This document shows, in pieces, positions 56,551-64,000 of a stretch of DNA of 64,000 nucleotides (its first letter is position 1; the number at the start of each line of letters is the position of its first letter). Position numbers and translations under genes: made by a program. The DNA is from Azorinus chamasolen (taxonomy: Eukaryota > Mollusca > Bivalvia > Cardiida > Solecurtidae). The stretch covers positions 56,730,484 through 56,794,483 of the forward strand of contig OY755241.1 in NCBI GenBank assembly GCA_963576725.1, given 5' to 3'. The notes beneath the pieces are model-generated. The model had not been told where the DNA came from. It made no database searches and saw only the letters and a program-made list of their open reading frames with translations.

Positions 56551-59500
56551 ATGGAGAGGTATGTAGCAATAGGGAAGGAATTAGAGTTAAGTGGCGAAGA
56601 GTTGCTAAACTTTGTTAGAGAAGAATACGACAGAGAGAGAGAAGATGCTGAGAAGGAAGCGAGAGAGAAAGAGGAAAAAGACATTAGAGAGAGACAGGAA
56701 AGAGAAAGAATAGAGAGAGAGAAAAATGAAAGAGAAGAGAGAAATGAGGAACGTTCTATGAAACGTTTAGAATTAGAAAATGCCAGACGAGAGAAAGAAT
56801 TAGAACTTGAAATGGAAAGACTTAAAACTAAACCAGATGCAAGCATTAGTAAAACTGAAGTAAAAGCCAAGTTACCGAAATTGCCTCATTTTATTGAGAA
56901 CAAAGACAACATTGATGCCTATCTCAAAAGGTTTGAAAGGTTTGCTGTAACTGCAAACTGGCCTAAACACCAATGGGCAACAAATTTGAGTGCTCTTTTA
57001 CAAGGCAAATCACTTGATGTGTATTCACGGTTATCTGCAACTGATGCCGTTGACTACGACATACTTAAAGAATCTTTACTTAAGCGATTTCAGCTCACCG
57101 AGGAAGGGTTTAGAGTAAAGTTTCGTACCAGTAAGTTCGAAGCTGGTGAGACAGCACAACAGTTTGTTGTTAGGTTAGAGGAGTATATTTTGAGGTGGAT
57201 GAGCTTGGCAAAAGTAGACAAAACTTTTGAAGGTTTAAAAGACCTCATGTTGAGAGAACAGTTCATGCAGTCTTCCAGTAAGAGTTTGCAGGTCTTTCTT
57301 AAAGAAAGGAAAGTAAGTTCTGTGGAAGATATGGCCGAATTGGCTGATCAATATATCGAAGCTCATGGGTCCATAATGAATCCAGGCAAACCTGTTGGTC
57401 AGGGAAAATCTGTAGCATTTGATAATAATGGTACTGTACCAAAGCCACATATATTCCCGGTAAGGAGTGACAGAGGTAGACAATGTTATGTTTGTAGGTC
57501 AGGGTCACATTTAGCCAAGGATTGTCCTCAAAAGTTTACAAACTCCACAAAAGCTGGTGCATTGACAGCAAATGAGCAGACTTTTGATACTAGGGGTTAT
57601 GAACAGTCTTATGGTTCTAGAGGTAGACAGTTTCATAGGAGGAACTTTGGTAGTAGAGGTGGTTACAGAGGTGGTTACCGTGGTGGTCAAAGAGGTGGTC
57701 AAAATGGAAATCAGCAGTTACATAGTAGCGAGAAGCAAGGTTGTAATGACAGTGGTGATCTTGGTTGCTTTGTTTTGGAAAGGGTTGTACCTTCAGATGA
57801 ATCAGTGGTTTTAGATGTTGGTTGTGAATCTCAACTTGTGTCTGCATCTTGTTCAGATAAAACTGCTAGATCTAGAAATATGCCTGTTGTTGAAGGTTAT
57901 TTGGATGACAAGAAGGTCAAGGTATTGCGTGATAGTGGGTGTTCAAGTGTTGTTGTCAGGAGAGATTTGGTAAAAGCTGATTGCTTGACAGGTGAAACAC
58001 AGAAATGCATTTTAATAGATGGGACAGTGAGACGTTTCCCAATAGCCACAATTGTCGTAGATACCCCTTACTACACAGGGAAAGTTAGGGCACTATGTAC
58101 GGAACATCCCATATATGACTTGATTTTAGGAAATATTGCAGGTGTTAGAGGTCCAGGTGAGTTAGACAAAACATGGAAGAGAAACTGTACTGACCCAGAA
58201 GCAGATAGATCAGGTACAGGTAAGAAGGAAGAGTTGAGTGCAGTTCAGACAAGAGCTCAGAAAGAGCGAGACAAGTCAGTTCATAGCTTGAAAGTTGCAG
58301 ATAGTGTAAGCCGGGTAGGTGTAGATGAGATCAAAGTTAAACAGAAAGATGACCCAAGCTTAGCTAAAGCTAGAGATAAATCCAAGTCTAAGGTGCAGAA
58401 AGTTTCAAGAACAGGTGCTACAAGTTGGTTTGAGCTCAGGAATGATGTTCTTTTCAGGCATTTTCAGAGTAACAATGTTGAAAATGGTAGGCTTTTTAAG
58501 CAGCTTTGTGTCCCAGAGAGTTTACGTTTGCAAGTCCTCAAGTTGGCACATGACTCTGTGATGGGAGGTCATTTGGGAATAAAAAAAACTGCAGATAAGA
58601 TTCTTTCCCAGTTCTGGTGGCCAGGTATCCAAGCAGATGTTAAGAGATATTGTCGTTCTTGTGACATATGTCAGAAGACATTTCCAAAAGGGAAGGTTAC
58701 AAAAGTACCAATAGGTGAGTTACCACTTATAGATACTCCTTTTGCAAGAGTGGCAGTAGATCTTATTGGGCCAATTAACCCGCCATCAGAGAAAGGCAAT
58801 CGGTTTATACTTACATTAGTGGATTATGCTACTCGATACCCAGAAGCCGTTGCTCTTAAGAAAATAGACACCGAGACAGTTGCAGAAGCATTGGTAGACA
58901 TGTTTAGTAGAGTTGGTGTCCCGGGTGAAATTCTGTCAGATATGGGGAAGCAATTCACCTCAGATTTAATGAAAGAAGTCGGTAGGTTGTTATCAATAAA
59001 ACAGTTGACAACTACCCCCTATAACCCACAATGTAATGGTCTTGTAGAGAGGTTTAATGGGACAATCAAGAACATGCTCAAAAAGATGTGCCATGAACAA
59101 CCAAGGTACTGGGATAGATTTATTTCCCCCTTACTGTTTGCATACAGAGAAGCCCCTCAGTCAAGTTTAGGGTTTTCTCCCTTTGAACTTCTATATGGCA
59201 GAACGGTCAGAGGTCCTCTGTGTATCCTGAAAGAACTGTGGTCAAAAGAAATTGAAACCAATGAGGTTAAAACTACGTACGAATATGTAGTAGATCTGAG
59301 AAACAGACTAGAGGATACATTAGAAGTTGCTAGGAAGGAGTTAGAAGAAAACACAGGTAGGTACAGGAAGTATGCCAATGTTGGTAAGAAGGTAAAACCT
59401 TTGAAGGTGGGAGATAAGGTATTGGTACTCTTACCCACAAGCGCAAACAAGTTGCTGATGCATCTTCAAGGCCCATATGAGGTTACTCAGAAGTTGAATG

Positions 59501-61176
59501 ACTTCGATTACAGGGTCAAGGTTAAGGGCAAGGAAAAACTATACCATGCTAATCTACTTAGGAAATATGTAGAGCGTGATAATCAGAGAGATGGAGGTGG
59601 GTTAGAAGTAGTAAGTGAGAGGCAAGAGAATGAAGTAGCTGGAATGTTAGATATAGTATGTGTAGCCGTGGTAGAAGAAGAGATCTGTGAACTAGATGAA
59701 GATAAAACGGGGGGTAGTTACATGAATGATAGAGAGCTTAAGATAGACTTGCCTAGTTTGCGTGCAAAAGAGACCGTTAATGATGTACAGATAAATCCTG
59801 AATTGACGAGTGAACAGGGAGAGCAGTTGAGGAAGTTAGTAGAGGAATTTAGTGATGTGTTCACTGATATACCGGGTCATACAGATTTGATAGAACACGA
59901 CATCAAACTTTGTAGTGACACACCGGTAAGGTCCAAACCATACCCCATGCCTTACGCAATGAGGGAGTCGTTTAAGTCTGACATCGACGATATGCTTAGG
60001 TTAGGAATTATTGAGCCTGTAGAAAGTCCGTATGCGTCCCCAGTGGTAATAGTGAAGAAACCAGATGGATCAAATAGAGTCTGTATCGACTACCGGAAGC
60101 TTAATGCTTTGACGGTGTTCGACTCGGAGCCTATCGGAAATGCAGATCAAATTTTCGTTCGACTGTCAGAAGCGAAATTTCTATCAAAGATCGATCTCTC
60201 GAAAGGTTATTGGCAGATAAAAGTAAAGAAGGAGTGTATACCTTATACAGCTTTCATATGTTCCGAAGGCCTGTTTGCTTTCAAACGTATGCCATTTGGC
60301 CTCGTGAATTCTGGAGCTACATTTTGTAAAATGATGCGAAAGCTCTTGAAAGGGTTAGTAGACGTTGAGAACTTTGTAGATGATATTTTGGATCATTCAA
60401 ACAGTTGGGACATACATTTTTCCAGTTTGCGAGAATTGTTCGAAAGATTGAGGGCAGCTAGCTTGACTGCACGACCGTCCAAATGTATGCTTGGCTTCCA
60501 GAGTGTTTGTTTCATGGGCCATGTTGTAGGTAATGGTCAGATCAAACCAAACCCCCAGAAAGTAAACGACATTAAAGATTGTCAAAGACCAAAAACCAAG
60601 AAGCAGGTAAGATCCTTCTTAGGTCTGGTGGGGTATTATAGGAAGTTCATCCCTCATTTCAGTACAATTGCTTCAGTATTAACAGATATGGTGAAGAAAG
60701 GTTCTCCGAATGCTGTGGTCTGGTCAGAGGAAGCAGAGAACGGTTTCCGATCACTCATTAGACATGTTACAAAGGCTCCAATCCTTTGCCTACCAGATGT
60801 AGACAAACAGTTCATATTGAGAACTGATGCTTCAGATACTGGAATTGGGGCTGTTCTAATGCAAGAGACATCTGGTATGAAATTCCCCATTGCATACGCA
60901 AGCCGTAAGTTGTTGCCTAGAGAGGCAAGGTATTCAGTGATAGAGAAGGAAGGTCTCGCAATTGTTTGGGGAGTACAAAAGTTCCAACAATACATTTATG
61001 GTACTGATTTCTTGCTAGAAACAGACCATGCTCCTCTTGTTTACATGAACAAGACCAAGTTGACAAATCCTCGTGTGATGAGATGGGCTTTGTCTCTACA
61101 GCCCTATAGGTTCAGAGTACAGGTAATCAAAGGGTCAGAAAATGTAGGTGCTGACTTCTTGAGCCGTCTAGAGTAG
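56551..61176 (+). CDS. Gag-Pol polyprotein with integrase before reverse transcriptase
   Basis: A single 1541-codon ORF. Gag: E/R/K-rich coiled coil (about 20-100), capsid with SCAN-like region (about 109-275), zinc knuckle CX2CX4HX4C (312-325), RGG repeats (about 355-385). Protease: D-S-G (461-463). Integrase: zinc site H667, H674, C704, C707; catalytic D737, D797, E833 (D-x35-E); GPY module (974-976). Reverse transcriptase: D1215 and FVDD (1275-1278, F replacing the usual Y). RNase H: D1426, E1465 or E1467, D1492, D1535. No envelope. All catalytic residues are kept and there are no stops, so the copy may be active. Gag, PR, IN, RT, RH is the Ty1-like order of the Gmr1 clade of Ty3/gypsy elements, whose capsid is the accepted source of vertebrate SCAN domains. 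Gag and Pol share one frame, so no frameshift is needed. The ATG at 56551 is the first in frame. Confidence 0.93.
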   Translation: MERYVAIGKELELSGEELLNFVREEYDREREDAEKEAREKEEKDIRERQERERIEREKNEREERNEERSMKRLELENARREKELELEMERLKTKPDASISKTEVKAKLPKLPHFIENKDNIDAYLKRFERFAVTANWPKHQWATNLSALLQGKSLDVYSRLSATDAVDYDILKESLLKRFQLTEEGFRVKFRTSKFEAGETAQQFVVRLEEYILRWMSLAKVDKTFEGLKDLMLREQFMQSSSKSLQVFLKERKVSSVEDMAELADQYIEAHGSIMNPGKPVGQGKSVAFDNNGTVPKPHIFPVRSDRGRQCYVCRSGSHLAKDCPQKFTNSTKAGALTANEQTFDTRGYEQSYGSRGRQFHRRNFGSRGGYRGGYRGGQRGGQNGNQQLHSSEKQGCNDSGDLGCFVLERVVPSDESVVLDVGCESQLVSASCSDKTARSRNMPVVEGYLDDKKVKVLRDSGCSSVVVRRDLVKADCLTGETQKCILIDGTVRRFPIATIVVDTPYYTGKVRALCTEHPIYDLILGNIAGVRGPGELDKTWKRNCTDPEADRSGTGKKEELSAVQTRAQKERDKSVHSLKVADSVSRVGVDEIKVKQKDDPSLAKARDKSKSKVQKVSRTGATSWFELRNDVLFRHFQSNNVENGRLFKQLCVPESLRLQVLKLAHDSVMGGHLGIKKTADKILSQFWWPGIQADVKRYCRSCDICQKTFPKGKVTKVPIGELPLIDTPFARVAVDLIGPINPPSEKGNRFILTLVDYATRYPEAVALKKIDTETVAEALVDMFSRVGVPGEILSDMGKQFTSDLMKEVGRLLSIKQLTTTPYNPQCNGLVERFNGTIKNMLKKMCHEQPRYWDRFISPLLFAYREAPQSSLGFSPFELLYGRTVRGPLCILKELWSKEIETNEVKTTYEYVVDLRNRLEDTLEVARKELEENTGRYRKYANVGKKVKPLKVGDKVLVLLPTSANKLLMHLQGPYEVTQKLNDFDYRVKVKGKEKLYHANLLRKYVERDNQRDGGGLEVVSERQENEVAGMLDIVCVAVVEEEICELDEDKTGGSYMNDRELKIDLPSLRAKETVNDVQINPELTSEQGEQLRKLVEEFSDVFTDIPGHTDLIEHDIKLCSDTPVRSKPYPMPYAMRESFKSDIDDMLRLGIIEPVESPYASPVVIVKKPDGSNRVCIDYRKLNALTVFDSEPIGNADQIFVRLSEAKFLSKIDLSKGYWQIKVKKECIPYTAFICSEGLFAFKRMPFGLVNSGATFCKMMRKLLKGLVDVENFVDDILDHSNSWDIHFSSLRELFERLRAASLTARPSKCMLGFQSVCFMGHVVGNGQIKPNPQKVNDIKDCQRPKTKKQVRSFLGLVGYYRKFIPHFSTIASVLTDMVKKGSPNAVVWSEEAENGFRSLIRHVTKAPILCLPDVDKQFILRTDASDTGIGAVLMQETSGMKFPIAYASRKLLPREARYSVIEKEGLAIVWGVQKFQQYIYGTDFLLETDHAPLVYMNKTKLTNPRVMRWALSLQPYRFRVQVIKGSENVGADFLSRLE

Positions 61177-61269
61177 GAGGATATGTAGTTATACAAGACG
61201 TGCAGAGTTTTATTGTCTTTTATCAGTGTTTATTAATATTCAAGTGAAAATTTTGGAATTTTTCATTTT

Positions 61270-61280
61270 GAGTAGGGGGA
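61270..61280 (+). other. Polypurine tract
   Basis: GAGTAGGGGGA lies two bases before the start of LTR 2, the usual place for plus-strand DNA priming. Confidence 0.75.
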
Positions 61281-61282
61281 TA

Positions 61283-62588
61283 TGACAGGTATTTGTTATT
61301 AGTGAACCAACTTCCTGTGAGGTTAGTGTGGTCAAGCAGTATATTTATAGAGTTTTCGTATGTATTTGGTTAACCAGTGAGTAGTTAACATGTTTTTTAT
61401 AGTAACCTAGAATCTGTAAGTGTATATAGTGTTCTATATTGGATGTATAACAAGTTTGACTAAGTTTTATACATGTAGAATTGCTCGCCAAGTAGTGTGT
61501 AGGTATATAATGCAGTAGGGAATCAAGTGCCTGTGCATTTTAAAGTGTACTGAGGCTATTGTGTTTATCTGTCAAGCTTGACCAGTGGCTAGTTGTGTGT
61601 TCTCTGCTCTGTGTAGGGTTGTCATTACGAAGCTAACCTTCACATGGTGAACATGTAGATATGCTTAGACATTGGAAGCATGCTGTTATAGAAGGGCGTT
61701 TCACACTACGGCAATTGTAAGTTATTACAGGTCCTCAGCCCATGTCCAAACTTATTTGCTTGTTATTTCTGCATTATTCGCGTGGATTTTATATTTGTGT
61801 TTTTATCCTTTTATTAGTTATTGTAGGGTATTTCCTCTTGGTCCAGTTTGGTATATAAGGTTTCCCTGTAATTGTAGGTGGCTCCCAGTTATGGCCCTGT
61901 AAAGACCCGATTAATGCTGTTATTTGGACCGAGTGGCTGGCCAGTATGTTGTCTGTGAGAGTCCACGTTAATACGGCTCCCAGGCCTTGAAGTCTTGTGC
62001 ATGGCAATGGATAGGGTGGAGTAGTGGTTGCAGTCTATCAACACTGTGGTCTTCATTATACCGAGTGTTTGCAAATGAAGTCTGGTTAAGTGTCTATATG
62101 ACAAATAGTATATATACGTCTGTGTGACAATCATTGTGTCTGTGTGGCCAATATATATATATATGAATGACTAAGTGACATTTATTGTGTCTGTGTGACC
62201 TATATTATACATTTATAGTCTGTGTGGCTATTATAATTTATCGTCTGTGTGACGTTTAGTTTCCCTGTGTGGGGTATAAGAGTTTGGACATTACAGACTT
62301 TCAGTGAGAGGTGAAGTGACTGTGCAGATATAGAACTGGACGCTGTAGACATTAGCAGCATATATTGCTAAATAGTGTGTGTTATGTAGCTGTAGGTGAC
62401 AATAACAGTTTAGTTTAGCAATACAGATATTGCGTGATATACATTTGTGGTGCTTATAGAACATTGTGTAGTCATATTTTAATAAAATTGTATTGTAGTA
62501 TAACCAGTCTCACTATTTAGTTAATTACTGCTTAAACGAATTCGGAATCACCATTTTCTTAGTTTCCTAGGCTGAGAAAATTGTGACA
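61283..62588 (+). mobile_element. Shared LTR 2: 3' LTR of copy 1 and 5' LTR of copy 2
   Basis: Nearly identical to LTR 1. It is followed directly by AA, a primer binding site at 62591 and a second Gag ORF, so one LTR serves two internal regions. AATAAA is at 62481-62486. Confidence 0.95.
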
Positions 62589-62749
62589 AATGGGGGCTCG
62601 TCCGGGAATAGATTTTTATATATCTATATGGTAGTAATACGTATTTTATTTGGATGGTGAGGCTGGTTCCAAGTTAATGTTTGCTGTTTTATTTTATTCT
62701 GTTTTTGTTGTACAACTGTACTAGTCGCAGTAATTATTGCTATTAGACA

Positions 62750-64000
62750 ATGGAGAGGTATGTAGCAATAGGGAAGGAATTAGAGTTAAGTGGCGAAGAG
62801 TTGCTAAACTTTGTTAGAGAAGAATACGACAGAGAGAGAGAAGATGCTGAGAAGGAAGCGAGAGAGAAAGAGGAAAAAGACATTAGAGAGAGACAGGAAA
62901 GAGAAAGAATAGAGAGAGAGAAAAATGAAAGAGAAGAGAGAAATGAGGAACGTTCTATGAAACGTTTAGAATTAGAAAATGCCAGACGAGAGAAAGAATT
63001 AGAACTTGAAATGGAAAGACTTAAAACTAAACCAGATGCAAGCATTAGTAAAACTGAAGTAAAAGCCAAGTTACCGAAATTGCCTCATTTTATTGAGAAC
63101 AAAGACAACATTGATGCCTATCTCAAAAGGTTTGAAAGGTTTGCTGTAACTGCAAACTGGCCTAAACACCAATGGGCAACAAATTTGAGTGCTCTTTTAC
63201 AAGGCAAATCACTTGATGTGTATTCACGGTTATCTGCAACTGATGCCGTTGACTACGACATACTTAAAGAATCTTTACTTAAGCGATTTCAGCTCACCGA
63301 GGAAGGGTTTAGAGTAAAGTTTCGTACCAGTAAGTTCGAAGCTGGTGAGACAGCACAACAGTTTGTTGTTAGGTTAGAGGAGTATATTTTGAGGTGGATG
63401 AGCTTGGCAAAAGTAGACAAAACTTTTGAAGGTTTAAAAGACCTCATGTTGAGAGAACAGTTCATGCAGTCTTCCAGTAAGAGTTTGCAGGTCTTTCTTA
63501 AAGAAAGGAAAGTAAGTTCTGTGGAAGATATGGCCGAATTGGCTGATCAATATATCGAAGCTCATGGGTCCATAATGAATCCAGGCAAACCTGTTGGTCA
63601 GGGAAAATCTGTAGCATTTGATAATAATGGTACTGTACCAAAGCCACATATATTCCCGGTAAGGAGTGACAGAGGTAGACAATGTTATGTTTGTAGGTCA
63701 GGGTCACATTTAGCCAAGGATTGTCCTCAAAAGTTTACAAACTCCACAAAAGCTGGTGCATTGACAGCAAATGAGCAGACTTTTGATACTAGGGGTTATG
63801 AACAGTCTTATGGTTCTAGAGGTAGACAGTTTCATAGGAGGAACTTTGGTAGTAGAGGTGGTTACAGAGGTGGTTACCGTGGTGGTCAAAGAGGTGGTCA
63901 AAATGGAAATCAGCAGTTACATAGTAGCGAGAAGCAAGGTTGTAATGACAGTGGTGATCTTGGTTGCTTTGTTTTGGAAAGGGTTGTACCTTCAGATGAA
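62750..64000 (+). CDS. Second Gag-Pol ORF, cut by the window end (first 417 codons)
   Basis: Starts at the equivalent ATG (56551 + 6199). It covers coiled coil, capsid, zinc knuckle and the RGG region and is open to the last base. I saw no difference from copy 1 in the parts compared; overlapping frames in all phases are the same. Integrity beyond the window is unknown. Confidence 0.93.
   Translation, partial: MERYVAIGKELELSGEELLNFVREEYDREREDAEKEAREKEEKDIRERQERERIEREKNEREERNEERSMKRLELENARREKELELEMERLKTKPDASISKTEVKAKLPKLPHFIENKDNIDAYLKRFERFAVTANWPKHQWATNLSALLQGKSLDVYSRLSATDAVDYDILKESLLKRFQLTEEGFRVKFRTSKFEAGETAQQFVVRLEEYILRWMSLAKVDKTFEGLKDLMLREQFMQSSSKSLQVFLKERKVSSVEDMAELADQYIEAHGSIMNPGKPVGQGKSVAFDNNGTVPKPHIFPVRSDRGRQCYVCRSGSHLAKDCPQKFTNSTKAGALTANEQTFDTRGYEQSYGSRGRQFHRRNFGSRGGYRGGYRGGQRGGQNGNQQLHSSEKQGCNDSGDLGCFVLERVVPSDE

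Noticed and set aside
56544..56870. Antisense Ser/Leu-rich 108-codon frame, repeated at 62743
   Set aside because: Complement of the Glu/Arg-rich coiled coil of Gag; frame is a by-product of GAGA composition.

Overview
This is a eukaryotic, intron-bearing, AT-rich and very repeat-dense window, most likely from a marine bivalve or other lophotrochozoan. The reasons are its satellite-cored interspersed elements (units of about 140-170 bp, two families ending in AGCTCACC or TGCCCCCC hairpins), mollusc-type reverse transcriptases and pogo, hAT and Crypton-like transposon remnants. There are no operons, CRISPR arrays or bacterial features. I found no complete conserved host gene with certainty.

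Layout. 0-5.4 kb: a MITE, a Penelope-like (PLE) 3' fragment, a 534-bp tandem duplication, a LINE RT tail, a CTTCC-type minisatellite with inverted arms and a satellite-cored element. 5.4-9.7 kb: a nearly complete PLE-type retroelement on the minus strand, split by the 3' end of a second PLE subfamily, then a decayed Crypton-like tyrosine recombinase on the plus strand. 11-15.3 kb: two convergent zinc-finger loci whose 5' ends are about 300-bp inverted copies of each other. 16.5-18.3 kb: a pogo transposase with a C-terminal PHD finger. 18.4-20 kb: satellite element S1. 20-31 kb: mostly non-coding, with MITE palindromes, PLE fragments, D-family repeats, a tRNA-derived SINE and a candidate first exon. 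31.7-34.8 kb: satellite element S3 with an S2 element inserted cleanly inside it. 35-40.6 kb: a candidate terminal exon, tandem duplications and a long hairpin. 41-45.5 kb: a decayed PLE and a second pogo-PHD copy split by a third PLE subfamily. 46-49.4 kb: a hAT (DUF4371-type) pseudogene split by a D repeat. 49.5-54.6 kb: S1, PLE and S2 copies. 55.1-64 kb: a young Ty3/gypsy LTR retrotransposon with a 1541-codon Gag-Pol, whose 3' LTR also serves as the 5' LTR of a second copy running off the window.

Most interesting points. (1) Families S1, S2 and S3 end in a foldback hairpin directly followed by exactly five A residues. For three insertions the empty site can be read from a homologous copy in the same window and already contains A5, which suggests a target-specific process without target duplication. 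(2) Three PLE subfamilies share a 3' module whose stems keep pairing although their bases differ. (3) The LTR element has integrase before reverse transcriptase (Gmr1 type) and a SCAN-like Gag. (4) The PLE has an in-frame TGA that is either a lesion or a selenocysteine codon. All sequence comparisons were made by eye.
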